NCBI GenBank assembly: GCA_021789155.1
Contig: JAJYJW010000005.1
Span: forward strand, 1-44,968
Length of the DNA stretch: 44,968 bases
Origin: Microcaldota archaeon
GTDB lineage: Archaea; Micrarchaeota; Micrarchaeia; Micrarchaeales; CABMGC01
Direction of reading: 5' to 3'
Of the stretch, positions 31,329 to 41,072 are shown piece by piece. A program made the translations under genes and the position numbers. The notes below the pieces were generated by a model that did no database searches, was not told the DNA's origin, and worked only from the letters and a program-made list of their open reading frames with translations. The stretch's first letter is position 1. Each line of letters starts with the position of its first letter.

Positions 31329-32738
31329 TTATTCCTTCTCAGGCACCATGTGCTTGTCCTGCTTGTTTCCCTTGTAGTACTTCTCTATGTATTCCGGCTT
31401 GATTCTGCTCAACTCGCGTTCGGGCAACGCAGAAACAAGATCCCATCCTATCTCAAGCGTCTTTTCTATGTCCCTTCTTTCGTCTCTTCCCTGGCTGATG
31501 AACCTGCCTTCGAAATCCTCTCCGAATTTCAGGTACATCCTATCGGTGTCGCTGAGCGCCTCCTTTCCCACTATAGAGCTTAAGCTGCTAGCTTCGAGCG
31601 CCTTTGCGTATGCTCCGTATAGCTGGTCCGCGAGGTTTCCGTGGTCCTCTCTCGTCTTTCCCTTTCCTATGCCGAGGCTCCTTAGCCTTGACAATGACCC
31701 GATGGGGTTTATGGGCGGATAAATGTGCTTGTTGTACAATGCCCTTCCGAGGTTGATCTGCCCCTCGGTTATGTATCCGGTAAGGTCGGGTATAGGATGG
31801 GTGACGTCGTCTCCGGGCATAGTCAAAATATCCAATTGGGTTATGCTGCCCTTGTTGTTGCTCACTATTCCGGCTCTTTCGTACAGGCTCGCAAGGTCCG
31901 TATACATGTATCCCGGATATCCTCTTCTTCCAGGAACCTCCTCTCTTGCGCTTGACATTTCGCGCATCGCTTCAGCGTAATTCGTCATGTCGCTCATTAT
32001 CACGAGAACGTGCATGTGCTTTTCGTATGCAAGATATTCTGCGGTGGTGAGCGCTATCCTAGGCGTCAATATACGTTCTACGCTCGGGTCCTCAGCGAGG
32101 TTTATGAATGCTACGGATCTTCGCATCGCGCCCTTCCTCCTGAAATAGTTCATGAAGAATGAAGCATCGTAGTTGGTCAAGCCTATTCCCGCGAATACCA
32201 CTGCGAAGCTGTCGTTAGTGTTCCTCACCGCGGACTGCATCGCTATCTGCGCAGCGAGCTCGTTGTGCGGCAATCCAGATCCTGAGAATATCGGGAGCTT
32301 CTGTCCTCTTACCAATGTCATCAATCCGTCTATGGTTGAAATCCCGGTTTCTATGAAGTCGTTCGGAAGCGCCCTTGCCGCGGGATTCATCGGCTCTCCA
32401 TTTATGTCGCGTTTCTCCTCTGCGATTACCTGCGCATTGATGTCTCTAGGCCTTCCCTGACCGTCGAATATCCTTCCGAGCATGTCTTCGCTTACCCCTA
32501 TCTGGAAGGTCTCTCCGGTGAAGCTAACGCTGGTATTGCTAGCGTTTATGTTGCTTGTAGTTCCGAATAATTGCACTATCGCGAATTTGGTAGATGTTTC
32601 AAGAACCTGCCCAAGCCTTTGCTCTCCATTGCTCAATTTGACTTTGACTATTTCGTTGTATGCTGCGTTGCCAATCTTGTCTACAACCACCAAAGGCCCA
32701 TAAACGCTTTGAACTGTTTTGTACTCTATATCGATCAT
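31329..32738 (-). CDS. atpB: A-type ATP synthase subunit B
   Basis: 469 residues, the non-catalytic nucleotide-site subunit alternating with A in the head. Starts [20 protein letters not shown]. In place of a P-loop it has [15 protein letters not shown], as expected for [21 protein letters not shown] and [18 protein letters not shown] are hallmark segments. Lies between atpA and atpD with short spacers. Confidence 0.97.
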   Translation of the reverse strand: MIDIEYKTVQSVYGPLVVVDKIGNAAYNEIVKVKLSNGEQRLGQVLETSTKFAIVQLFGTTSNINASNTSVSFTGETFQIGVSEDMLGRIFDGQGRPRDINAQVIAEEKRDINGEPMNPAARALPNDFIETGISTIDGLMTLVRGQKLPIFSGSGLPHNELAAQIAMQSAVRNTNDSFAVVFAGIGLTNYDASFFMNYFRRKGAMRRSVAFINLAEDPSVERILTPRIALTTAEYLAYEKHMHVLVIMSDMTNYAEAMREMSSAREEVPGRRGYPGYMYTDLASLYERAGIVSNNKGSITQLDILTMPGDDVTHPIPDLTGYITEGQINLGRALYNKHIYPPINPIGSLSRLRSLGIGKGKTREDHGNLADQLYGAYAKALEASSLSSIVGKEALSDTDRMYLKFGEDFEGRFISQGRDERRDIEKTLEIGWDLVSALPERELSRIKPEYIEKYYKGNKQDKHMVPEKE

Positions 32739-32746
32739 TCAACCAC

Positions 32747-34504
32747 CTATTCCTCCTCGTTCGCAGCAAGCTCGCTGAATTCCTTCTCGAGCATTTTCAT
32801 TATCCTGCTGTTCTCCTCTTCGAACTTCTCGTTCGGCACGTATCGCATTCTGCTGATGCCGGTCCTGACCTGCATGCTCTTCAATTTTTCTATGTCCGCA
32901 CCGCGTGCTATTGCATCCTGCGCCATGCTTGAATAGCGCATGATTATCGAAAGCATCATCGCCTGCTTCTTCAATGTCGAATATGCGTCCGCAGGGTCGT
33001 ATGCGTTCTGCATAAGGAAGTCTTCCCTTAGCATTTTTCCAACTTCCAATATCACCCTTTCTGAATCCGGCAGCGCATCAGGCCCTACCAACTGCACAAT
33101 GTCCTTGAGTTCGGCTTCCCTTTGCAGTAGTTTGAGTGCCTCTTCGACTCTCGTCTGGAAGCCGCTGTCGGTGTTCTTCGCATACCATGGCGCAAGGGCG
33201 TCCTTGTACAACGAATAGGAATTCAGCCAGTTTATGGAAGGGAAGTGCCTTGAGCTTGCGAGTGCCGCGTCCAATGCCCAATACACCTTTACTATTCTTA
33301 GCGTTCCCTGCGACACAGGCTCTGAGATGTCCCCTCCTGGAGGCGACACCGCGCCGATCGTGGTTATGCTTCCTTCCTTTCCGCTCAAAGCGATGAATCT
33401 CCCGTTTCTTTCGTAGAAATCCGCAAGCCTCTTTTGCAGGTAAGCCGGATAACCCTCTTCGCCTGGCATTTCCTCAAGCCTGGCGCTCATTTCACGCATT
33501 GCCTCTGCCCATCTTGACGTTGAATCTGCCATGACCGCTACGCTGTATCCCATGTCCCTGAAGTATTCGGCAAGCGTTATTCCCGTGTATATACTCGCTT
33601 CCCTTGCAGCTACAGGCATGTTGCTCGTGTTCGCAATCAATACCGTTCTTTCCATAAGCGGTCTCCCCGAATTTGGATCTTCCAAATGCGGGAATTCGTC
33701 GAGTACTTCGGACATTTCATTGCCGCGTTCGCCGCATCCGACATATATCACCACGTTGCTGTTAGCGTATTTCGCAATTGAGTGCAAGGTTACGGTTTTT
33801 CCAGACCCGAATGGACCAGGTATTCCTGAAGAGCCACCCTTGGCTATGGGGAAGAAACTGTCTATGGATCTTACTCCGGTTATGAGCAATTCGTCAGCAC
33901 CGAATCTTTTTTCGTATCCTCCGGCTACTCTCACCGGTCTTCGCTGCAGCATGCATATCTCATGCAGTTTTCCGTTCTGCATGACTTTCGCTATTCCTTC
34001 CTCTACCGTGAAAGAGCCCTGCTTTATCGATTCCAATTTTCCCGAAATCCCTTTCGGTATCATTATGTAGTGCTTGATGAGCGGAGTTTCGTCAACGTAA
34101 CCTATTATGGTGCCTTCGCTTACGCGCGTGCCCTTCTTCGCAGTTGCAACGAACTTCCATTTCTTCTTCTTGTCTATTGGTTGCACGTTCACTCCGGCGC
34201 TTATGAAACTGCCAGTCTTCTTCCTTATCTCTCCCAGGGGTCGTTCCAGTCCGTCGAAGATGTTGCCAAGCAAGCCAGGGGCAAGCTCTACGGATAAAGG
34301 CTGTCCGGTTGTTTCCACTGGTTCTCCAGGCTTGAGTCCGTTGGTGTCTTCGTAAACCTGCACCATGACCTGATCGTTCCTTATCTGTATCACTTCGCCT
34401 ATGAGTTCCTTGCTTCCGACTTTTACAACATCGAACATCTTGCTTTCCGACAGATCCTTGGCTACCACCAAAGGCCCAGAAATTCTTTCAATATATCCCA
34501 ACAT
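32747..34504 (-). CDS. atpA: A-type ATP synthase catalytic subunit A
   Basis: 585 residues. The P-loop is GPFGSGKT (230-237) and the catalytic Glu is in CGERGNEM (257-264). The non-homologous insert specific to A subunits (about 110-190) and [20 protein letters not shown] are also present. The C-terminal helical domain ends in an acidic tail. No intein is visible, although archaeal A subunits often carry one at the P-loop. Start ATG 34504 follows atpF by about 15 bases. Confidence 0.97.
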   Translation of the reverse strand: MLGYIERISGPLVVAKDLSESKMFDVVKVGSKELIGEVIQIRNDQVMVQVYEDTNGLKPGEPVETTGQPLSVELAPGLLGNIFDGLERPLGEIRKKTGSFISAGVNVQPIDKKKKWKFVATAKKGTRVSEGTIIGYVDETPLIKHYIMIPKGISGKLESIKQGSFTVEEGIAKVMQNGKLHEICMLQRRPVRVAGGYEKRFGADELLITGVRSIDSFFPIAKGGSSGIPGPFGSGKTVTLHSIAKYANSNVVIYVGCGERGNEMSEVLDEFPHLEDPNSGRPLMERTVLIANTSNMPVAAREASIYTGITLAEYFRDMGYSVAVMADSTSRWAEAMREMSARLEEMPGEEGYPAYLQKRLADFYERNGRFIALSGKEGSITTIGAVSPPGGDISEPVSQGTLRIVKVYWALDAALASSRHFPSINWLNSYSLYKDALAPWYAKNTDSGFQTRVEEALKLLQREAELKDIVQLVGPDALPDSERVILEVGKMLREDFLMQNAYDPADAYSTLKKQAMMLSIIMRYSSMAQDAIARGADIEKLKSMQVRTGISRMRYVPNEKFEEENSRIMKMLEKEFSELAANEEE

Positions 34505-34519
34505 ATCACCGAATAAATG

Positions 34520-34882
34520 TCATATCCTTTCAACGCGTAGGTCTATGCCTATCGCCCTCTTTATCAACCTTCTTAGCGAATCCTCGTTTGTCTCTGGCTC
34601 GTTGTAGTCGGGTATCTCCACCACGACCGGCAGTAGGCTTGTGTCTATGAGATTCAGTAATTTCCTGTCTTTCACGTTCCTGGAAAGGGACTCGCTTATC
34701 ACTATTACGCTTATTTCAGGGTCTTGGAAAAGGTCGAATAACTGCTTTTCAAGTACCTCTTTTTCCTGGTTCTTGTACGCGCTGGTGAGTTTCTTCACGC
34801 CGCTTATGCCGAACCCAAGGTTCATTATGTTGCTTCCGACTATCGCAATCTTCTTCCTTTCGTTGTTCGTAGCGGTGTTCAT
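34520..34882 (-). CDS. atpF: A-type ATP synthase subunit F
   Basis: 120 residues from ATG 34882. A small Rossmann-like subunit that docks on the D shaft. KIAIVGSNIMNLGFGISGVK, then ISVIVISESLSR and LLPVVVEIPDY fit the family. A GTG at 34891 would add three residues and overlap the atpC stop. The ATG leaves a single base between the genes. The N-terminal extension before KIAIVG is unusually long (about ten residues). Confidence 0.9.
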   Translation of the reverse strand: MNTATNNERKKIAIVGSNIMNLGFGISGVKKLTSAYKNQEKEVLEKQLFDLFQDPEISVIVISESLSRNVKDRKLLNLIDTSLLPVVVEIPDYNEPETNEDSLRRLIKRAIGIDLRVERI

Positions 34883-34883
34883 A

Positions 34884-35942
34884 TCAACCACTGAAAAGCA
34901 ATTCCAGTATTTCCCTGTCTATGCCGTATTCGACGTTCTTTAACGCCGATCGTATCGACAACGCTTCCATCTCCTTCACGTACGCGTAGTACGCGATGGA
35001 TCCGAAAGAGAATACCTCGTGCGCAACGCTGGTTGTCGCAGCATTGAACAACTGCCTTCGCATGCTCATCTCGAATGCCAGCATCTGCCCCGTGTTCTTG
35101 TAAATGTCGTATGCCTTTCCCATCTCGAAAAGGTTCGTGCTGTTGATGAGGTTTTCAAGATTCGCAGCAGAATTGTAAGCGTCTAGCAGTTTGGCTTGCG
35201 CTATGCTTCCGCCATTTGCGAAAACTCCGCTCATTTCCTCTGCTTTGATGCTTCTTTCCTTTGCCCTGAATGCGAGGATTATGTTGTGCATGTCTATGCT
35301 GTGTTTTATGACCTGCGCCACGTTCGCGTCGTGTTTTGCAACTTCCACCGATAAGGAAGCAAGCATGTTGTAGTATGCTCTCTCCATTGCGTATACCGCG
35401 GTTGCTATGTTCGAGCTTCTTCTGTACTCGTCAAGCGTCTCCTGGAGCATTGAGGCATAAGGCGAGTTTATCATGAACCTGCTTATCATCATCTCAACCG
35501 TGTTTTCCTGCATGAGCTGCTTTATGTTTTCCTTGCCGTATTGGCCGGTTCCCACTATGTACCTGGATATGCTTTCGAATGGTATGTTCCTGGCTTTAGC
35601 GTGCATTGCCAATTTGATGTTGCTTATCTCGAAGCTGCCGGTTATGCTGCGCATCATCTCCTTGTCCTCTTTCGGCGCCACCCTGTTCAGAAGCTCCATG
35701 TTCCTTGCGATGTTGTTGCTCAGCGCGAAATCGACTAGTTGGCTTTTGATGCTCATTCCGCCGTATTCCTCGAGATCCTGCCTGTAATCCGTCTGCATAA
35801 GCACCGATAGTATGGTGCTTTCGTCTTTGGCATCGAATATCTGGCGCATCTGCTCGTTTGTCAGCAGCCTGGAGCGCATGGCCTTCACTCTGGCATTGGA
35901 ATAGGAATACTTCAATGCGCTCGAAAGCCCGTAGCTCCTCAT
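34884..35942 (-). CDS. atpC: A-type ATP synthase subunit C
   Basis: 352 residues, the funnel-shaped subunit that couples the K ring to the central shaft. All-helical with internal repeats; opens ALKYSYSNARVKAMRSRLLT, a family signature, and ends EILELLFSG. Sits in the standard E-C-F order. Confidence 0.94.
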   Translation of the reverse strand: MRSYGLSSALKYSYSNARVKAMRSRLLTNEQMRQIFDAKDESTILSVLMQTDYRQDLEEYGGMSIKSQLVDFALSNNIARNMELLNRVAPKEDKEMMRSITGSFEISNIKLAMHAKARNIPFESISRYIVGTGQYGKENIKQLMQENTVEMMISRFMINSPYASMLQETLDEYRRSSNIATAVYAMERAYYNMLASLSVEVAKHDANVAQVIKHSIDMHNIILAFRAKERSIKAEEMSGVFANGGSIAQAKLLDAYNSAANLENLINSTNLFEMGKAYDIYKNTGQMLAFEMSMRRQLFNAATTSVAHEVFSFGSIAYYAYVKEMEALSIRSALKNVEYGIDREILELLFSG

Positions 35943-35948
35943 AACATA

Positions 35949-36641
35949 TTACCTTCTCCTTTTGCCTTTATCCGAACTCTTGCCCTTCTTCGCGGATCTG
36001 ACCGCATGCTTTTTGCGAATATTCTTAGCGAGGCGGAATTTCCCGCGTTCGCCCTTTTCCTCATCCTTGTATGCATCGAACATTGGCTTTATTACTAGCC
36101 CTATCTCCTTTCTTATCTGGGCAACGCTGCTTTCCAGAATGTCGTCTATGCTTCCGTTCACCGTGACCTTTCCGTCAGTGCTTCTCGCCATCACGCCGTT
36201 GAACGATGTAATGCTAACTTTGTATTTCTTTTCATTGAACATCTGGGCCATCTGCTTATTCGTTTCCACTTCAACATTGGTCTCGTTCTCGAAAGCGGTG
36301 TCGACTCTCTTTTTGAGTTTTTTCGAGAGTTGCGCGCCATACTTGCCTGCGAGCAGCTTCTTAACCTCGCTGCGTATTCCGTTCATGTTGCCGTCTATGA
36401 GCTCCTTGTTGGCTTCGAGAAGCACATGGAACCTGTTCATGTAAGCTTCGCTTTTCGCTTCCTCTATCATGCCTTTCGCAGTTGCTTCGGCAGATTCCTT
36501 GGCCGCATTTTCTATGCTCTTCGCGCGCTCCTTCGCCTGTTCTATGGCTATTTTCCGCTCTTCCAATGCTTGAGAATGGATAACGTTCGCTTCTTCTGAC
36601 GCTTTTTTGAGTATTTCCTTCTCTATTGCCTCAAGCGACAC
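35949..36641 (-). CDS. atpE: A-type ATP synthase subunit E
   Basis: 230 residues, the peripheral stalk subunit. A long charged helix (1-90) is followed by a mixed C-terminal domain (ITSFNGVMARSTDGKVTVNG, then DDILESSVAQIRKEI). The terminal 30 residues are an extra Lys/Arg-rich tail not usual in the family. GTG start at 36641, preceded by CGGTG on the minus strand. Confidence 0.92.
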   Translation of the reverse strand: MSLEAIEKEILKKASEEANVIHSQALEERKIAIEQAKERAKSIENAAKESAEATAKGMIEEAKSEAYMNRFHVLLEANKELIDGNMNGIRSEVKKLLAGKYGAQLSKKLKKRVDTAFENETNVEVETNKQMAQMFNEKKYKVSITSFNGVMARSTDGKVTVNGSIDDILESSVAQIRKEIGLVIKPMFDAYKDEEKGERGKFRLAKNIRKKHAVRSAKKGKSSDKGKRRR

Positions 36642-36652
36642 TCAAAACACCG

Positions 36653-36892
36653 TTAAACTATTCCGGCAGCGAGCATTATCAATATTGCCACTACGAAACC
36701 GAATATCAAAAGGGTTTCAGGCAGAACCATAAGCAGAAGTACTATACCCATCTGTTCCGGTTTCTCCGCCACTACGCCTAGTCCCGCGCTTCCTATTGCG
36801 GACTGTGCTATTCCGGTGCCTATTGCACCCCCTGCTATTGCGAATCCTGCGCCTATCGTTGCGATCGCGGTTGGTATGTCTATTGCTACCAT
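36653..36892 (-). CDS. atpK: A-type ATP synthase rotor proteolipid (subunit K/c)
   Basis: 79 residues with two transmembrane helices: AIATIGAGFAIAGGAIGTGI and a second centred on LLMVLPETLLIFGFVVAILI. The conserved ion-binding Glu (PET motif) is in helix 2. A single two-helix hairpin is the c-type size, not the doubled form. Ion specificity (H+ or Na+) is not decided here. Confidence 0.96.
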   Translation of the reverse strand: MVAIDIPTAIATIGAGFAIAGGAIGTGIAQSAIGSAGLGVVAEKPEQMGIVLLLMVLPETLLIFGFVVAILIMLAAGIV

Positions 36893-36906
36893 TTCATAAC
36901 ACCTAA

Positions 36907-38763
36907 TTATTCTTTAGTATGAACTCTCTTGTAAGAGAATGGGGAAAACTTCTTTCCATTCCCGCTGTAGAATTTCGAGAAGAATTCTATGAAGTTAAGC
37001 CTAACCCCCTGCACTATTCCTTCGAATATCGAAAGCATCATGTTCAGCGTGTGCAGCAGAATGAACAGCAGCGTGAAAAGCACGAACGGGATAATCCCGT
37101 TGTTCAGGGTTGGCGTGAATGCCATGTCTATGAGCTTCGCTATTATTATGCTGGCGAACCCGAACCCAAGGATTCTCGTGTAGCTCAGAGGATGCGTTAT
37201 AAGGTTCGTAAGTTCGACCGCTTCCCTTCCGCTGAGCGCTATGGTCAGCACGAGTGCAACTATGGCTATTATCGCAGCCACGTTTGTCGTATTGGCGCTA
37301 ACCGCACCGAATAACCCGCCCGCAACAGCTACAGTTCCCGCAAGTATCAAGATTATCGAAGTGAGTTTGCCGTATGCGACTTTCTTGTGCCCTTTGTTGT
37401 AGTTGTTCACGAAGCCGAGGAGTAACCCTAGGCATACTTGCAGCAAGCCGAATGCAACTGTAAGAACTACTATCGAGTTGACTCCAGTTGTCCAGTCAAG
37501 CGGTTTTGCGCTGGTGAAATTCTGGTTGAATTCGAAGCCGAAGTACTGGTTTGACAGGATTCCGAACACGACCACTGCTATTGCGTTTACCTGCCATATC
37601 TTCGCTACGTTGTATAGTAATCCGTCTTTCTTCGATCTCTTGGCAAGGAGCGTTGCTATAACGAAAGACAATACTCCGTAGCCTGCATCGCTTACCATCA
37701 ATCCGTAGAATATCGGAAAACTAAGTATGAATATCATAGTTGGGTCTATTTCATCGCTTCTCGGCAGTGAAAAGAATTCGACAAGGAAGTAGAAAGGCTC
37801 GAGAAGCTTAGATTTTCTGATCAAGGTCGGGGCTAGTTCCTCGCTTTTTACCTTTTCCACGTGCACCAACCCGCCTGCTGATGCGTCCAAGCCTGTTTTG
37901 AACTTCTCGAAAGTGTCTGTTGCAACCCATCCTTCTATCACGAAGCTTTGTTCGGTTTGCTTGAATTGCGCGCTCACTCCTGCCCTTTGCAATTCTATCT
38001 CTAGCATTTCTTTGTAGCCGATTAACTTTGAATAATACAACTTGCTTAGCTCGTGAAGGCTTTCGTTTATGTCAGCAAGTTCTTTGTTCAATTCCTTTCT
38101 CTTTGCAACTACGTGCTTTTCAACGTCTGCTGGAGTTCCTTCGATGTATTTCGCGCGAATGTCTATTTCCGTGGTGTTGAATTTCGACGCTATGTCCGCT
38201 ATGCTGCTCCCCTGTTCGTACGCAACCAACGCCAAGCTGCTCTTTTTGTTCATTTCTTTCGTTATAAGCTCGTACTTAATCTTTGATTTCGCCAGCATAG
38301 AGTCGAATTTTTGCACATCTGAGTTGGCCATTATGTATTCTTTGAATTCCAGTACGCCGCTCTCAAGAGCCGAAAAGTTTATGTCCATCCCCGCAAAGTA
38401 GTTCGCGGTTCTCTCGGCGTTTTCCAATGCCAGAAGTTCTTCGTTTATTTCCCTTTTCCTGTCGGCAAGAGAGAACATTTCGTCAAGTTTCGCGAATTCC
38501 TCTATTTCCCCTATCAGCTTGTCCCTGTGGATATGCCTTTCCTCCTCTATGGGCATGGGATCGAGAAGCTTTATCGCTCCAGAAACCTTAACCAATAACC
38601 CGCTTATCTTGCTTTCATAGCCGTCTGCTGCCGCATCCTGTATGTCCGTTGTGCCCTTTGTGATGTGGAGGTTGCCCGCTTTATGCAAGTACTCTACGAT
38701 TTTATCGCGCTTGGAGTTGACTCCGATTACTCTTACCTTCGTCATCTTCTCTGAGCTGAACAT
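36907..38763 (-). CDS. atpI: A-type ATP synthase subunit I (a-subunit)
   Basis: 618 residues. The soluble N-terminal arm (1-330, with coiled-coil) is followed by about seven to eight membrane helices (ILSFPIFYGLMVSDAGYGVL is a hallmark). The conserved Arg of the ion path lies in the C-terminal helices. YTRILGFGFASIIIAKLIDM is characteristic. Second gene of the operon, 15 bases after atpH. Confidence 0.96.
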   Translation of the reverse strand: MFSSEKMTKVRVIGVNSKRDKIVEYLHKAGNLHITKGTTDIQDAAADGYESKISGLLVKVSGAIKLLDPMPIEEERHIHRDKLIGEIEEFAKLDEMFSLADRKREINEELLALENAERTANYFAGMDINFSALESGVLEFKEYIMANSDVQKFDSMLAKSKIKYELITKEMNKKSSLALVAYEQGSSIADIASKFNTTEIDIRAKYIEGTPADVEKHVVAKRKELNKELADINESLHELSKLYYSKLIGYKEMLEIELQRAGVSAQFKQTEQSFVIEGWVATDTFEKFKTGLDASAGGLVHVEKVKSEELAPTLIRKSKLLEPFYFLVEFFSLPRSDEIDPTMIFILSFPIFYGLMVSDAGYGVLSFVIATLLAKRSKKDGLLYNVAKIWQVNAIAVVVFGILSNQYFGFEFNQNFTSAKPLDWTTGVNSIVVLTVAFGLLQVCLGLLLGFVNNYNKGHKKVAYGKLTSIILILAGTVAVAGGLFGAVSANTTNVAAIIAIVALVLTIALSGREAVELTNLITHPLSYTRILGFGFASIIIAKLIDMAFTPTLNNGIIPFVLFTLLFILLHTLNMMLSIFEGIVQGVRLNFIEFFSKFYSGNGKKFSPFSYKRVHTKE

Positions 38764-38778
38764 GTATGCACACCTTAC

Positions 38779-39102
38779 TCAATTCGCCAGTTCCTTCGCA
38801 ACTTTGTCCGCTATGTTCTCAATTTGCTTTTTGCTAAGTTTCAGTTTTAGTAGTTTCTTCTTAGCCTGTTCTGTGTTCTTGGCATTTTCCTTCGCTATCT
38901 TTTCGGCTTCCTTTTCAGCATCATCTAGCATTTTCTTCTTTATCGTAACCGAATTGCTTTCTGCAGAGTTCACTATCTTCTGTGCCTCGGTGTTTGCATC
39001 GACTAGCATCTTTTGTTTTTTTGAGATCATGTCGTCTATAAGGTTCTTGGCTTCTCTCTCTGCTTTTTGGACTTTTTTTATGGAGTCGATGTTTTTTTCC
39101 AT
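38779..39102 (-). CDS. atpH: A-type ATP synthase subunit H
   Basis: 107 residues, a coiled-coil peripheral stalk subunit partnered with E. Nearly all helix with heptad-like Ala/Lys/Glu pattern (KVQKAEREAKNLIDDMISKK). ATG 39102 is chosen; an upstream in-frame TTG adds three residues. It is the first gene of the operon, which therefore starts in the 165-base gap after the LRR gene. Confidence 0.88.
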   Translation of the reverse strand: MEKNIDSIKKVQKAEREAKNLIDDMISKKQKMLVDANTEAQKIVNSAESNSVTIKKKMLDDAEKEAEKIAKENAKNTEQAKKKLLKLKLSKKQIENIADKVAKELAN

Positions 39103-39160
39103 GCAAACCAATTTCGGACAATTTAGAATATAGACAAATTCACTTCCTTATTCGCAGCGT

Positions 39161-39174
39161 GCATTTATAAATGC
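39161..39174 (-). promoter_or_regulatory. Palindromic TATA-like box upstream of the ATP synthase operon
   Basis: GCATTTATAAATGC is a perfect 14-base palindrome. Read on the minus strand it predicts a transcript start near 39141 and a leader of about 40 bases. A nearer AT-rich box (TATATTCTA, 39123-39131) is an alternative for a leaderless start. Confidence 0.4.
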
Positions 39175-39267
39175 TACGCAGTCCGCGCAGAGGTTACGCC
39201 ATGATTTATGCAAACCGCGGCGCTACGCATCGCATGAGCTGTCTAAACGCGCATCTGCATTTCAAAA

Positions 39268-40941
39268 TCAGGTCAATTTTGTCGTTATATTGAAAGATAT
39301 ATCGAGTACCTTAAGGTTCTTCAATTTTAATACGTCGGTATTCAATTCAATGCTGCCGCACTCAAGCTTCAATACCTCCAGAGACGACATGTTTTCTATG
39401 CCTTTTGGCAAATACTTTATGGAATTTAAGTTCAAGGTCGCATCGCTGTAACTGCCCGGCTGGTTGTTCAAGTACAGGGATTTCAATGAGGCGATGTTGC
39501 ACAGCACTTCAGGAAATGCCCTGAATTTATTGTTGCTCAGCCCGAGTTGTTCAAGTTTTTGCATGCGTGCGAGGCTATCGGGCAATTCTGTCAGTTCGTT
39601 TTCATGCAGGATTATGACCGATGCTTCTTTCATCTCCCCGAATTTCTCCGGAAGAGCCCCTATTTTATTCCCACTTGCATCGAACACGCGCAATTTCGGT
39701 AAATTGCACATGCTTTCAGGCAGGTATTCGAGCAAATTGTCTTCTATGTTGAGTTCTTCCAATTGCGATAGATGACCTAAATTCTCCGGAAGCCTGACTA
39801 GCATGTTCGTACTAAGGTTAAGCTTCTTCAGCTTGCCCAGTTCACACATGCTTTCCGGAAGAGTGCCGAAATCATTATACTGCATTTCAATTTCTTCAAC
39901 GTTTTCTGTTCTAGAGAATATATCTGGAAATTGATCAATAACCTTCTCTTCGCTTTCCTCTAGAATGGCGTCAACCCCAAATTCCAGAAATCTCATTTTC
40001 AGTATTCGCTTCGAATGTTCGTCGTCTATCAGATCGTTGAATACGTACTTCAGGCATTCCACAGCATTCGGAAGTACCTTTGCGTTGGTGCTTAGTTGTA
40101 TTAAACTGCGCATGCTTTCCAGGTTCCCCAGTAATGAATGGATGTATATCCCTTCATTAGCGCTTATCGTTATCGAATGCTCAATGTCTATGTGCTGATG
40201 TACGTATGCTGAAAGTATCTTCTTCCTGTCTTCGATGTCTGAAGGTATGGATATCATGAGCTTGAGGTATCTTCCAAGGTAATAATCATCTATATCACTA
40301 TCCGGCATGTTCTCGTTCGCTGGATAATCCTCGTTTATCTTTTCGCATTCCTTTGCAAAGCAGGTATTAGAGAGATGGTTTAGTAATGGCCAAGTCTTGA
40401 TTATTGGGTTTTCGTTAGTGCTGCTTTGGGAACCCACGTCGTTTATTCTACCAAACTCCGTTGCGAGGAAATCTGCGAATACTCGCTTTCCCTGCTCGGG
40501 TCCGAGAAATTCAAGGATTGTTTCAAAGCCCTTATTGTAATCAAATGCGTGCCCAGCTGACGATATTATGGAGGAAACGTCCCGCGCACAGTCGTCAATG
40601 TCATTGTATTTGAGTTTTTCGCTAGTTCCTAGTCTTTCTGATATTGGCTGTGATACTTGGTTCATGAATTTGAGATAGGCGTTGAATTTTTCGCTGGCGT
40701 CCCTAAGAAATTCGGCTATGTTCTTCTCCTTGGCGCATTCTCCGCAGGACATGCTAGCGCTGGTTGTCGTGAATTCGTGCAGGGAGCGTGCTATGCGCGT
40801 AGGCGAAAATTCATCTGTGTCCTTTGCATAACTGACGTTGACGTTGGGGGGTAGTGCCAAACCCTCTTTTTCGTCAACGCCCCGCTTGCAGAAGTAGCAG
40901 AACTGCTTAGGCGCTTTGCCTTCATTAGTTTTGTTCTCCAA
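39268..40941 (-). CDS. Leucine-rich repeat protein with N-terminal cysteine cluster
   Basis: 557 residues. N-terminal CYFC (15-18) and CGEC (66-69) form a likely zinc site. Residues 70-345 are an unrecognised helical region. From about 348 to the end there are about eight leucine-rich repeats of about 23 residues: LPESMCELGKLKKLNLSTN, LPENLGHLSQLEELNIEDN, LPESMCNLPKLRVFDASGN, and on. The LPxxL/LxxLxxL form is like bacterial and plant intracellular LRRs, which bind proteins. No signal peptide, so probably cytoplasmic. LRRs are uncommon in archaea, and lateral gain is plausible. Function unknown; a minus-strand TATA box (AATATATAAA, 40981-40990) precedes it. Confidence 0.85.
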   Translation of the reverse strand: MENKTNEGKAPKQFCYFCKRGVDEKEGLALPPNVNVSYAKDTDEFSPTRIARSLHEFTTTSASMSCGECAKEKNIAEFLRDASEKFNAYLKFMNQVSQPISERLGTSEKLKYNDIDDCARDVSSIISSAGHAFDYNKGFETILEFLGPEQGKRVFADFLATEFGRINDVGSQSSTNENPIIKTWPLLNHLSNTCFAKECEKINEDYPANENMPDSDIDDYYLGRYLKLMISIPSDIEDRKKILSAYVHQHIDIEHSITISANEGIYIHSLLGNLESMRSLIQLSTNAKVLPNAVECLKYVFNDLIDDEHSKRILKMRFLEFGVDAILEESEEKVIDQFPDIFSRTENVEEIEMQYNDFGTLPESMCELGKLKKLNLSTNMLVRLPENLGHLSQLEELNIEDNLLEYLPESMCNLPKLRVFDASGNKIGALPEKFGEMKEASVIILHENELTELPDSLARMQKLEQLGLSNNKFRAFPEVLCNIASLKSLYLNNQPGSYSDATLNLNSIKYLPKGIENMSSLEVLKLECGSIELNTDVLKLKNLKVLDISFNITTKLT

Positions 40942-40980
40942 GCGTCATCACTGTATTCTTAGAGCTTGCCTTTGCCACGC

Positions 40981-40990
40981 TTTATATATT
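40981..40990 (-). promoter_or_regulatory. TATA box of the LRR gene
   Basis: Minus strand AATATATAAA, centred 44 bases before the ATG. Confidence 0.5.
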
Positions 40991-41021
40991 GTTCAATATT
41001 CGTTCATTTGCGTTTTGTGCT

Positions 41022-41033
41022 CATATTTTTATT
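41022..41033 (+). promoter_or_regulatory. TATA-like box of the surface-protein gene
   Basis: CATATTTTTATT is centred about 45 bases before the ATG at 41073, and GCGGAG directly precedes that ATG. Confidence 0.35.
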
Positions 41034-41072
41034 TTGTGCTATTCCAATCATATCTGAAAATTCGGTGCGGAG

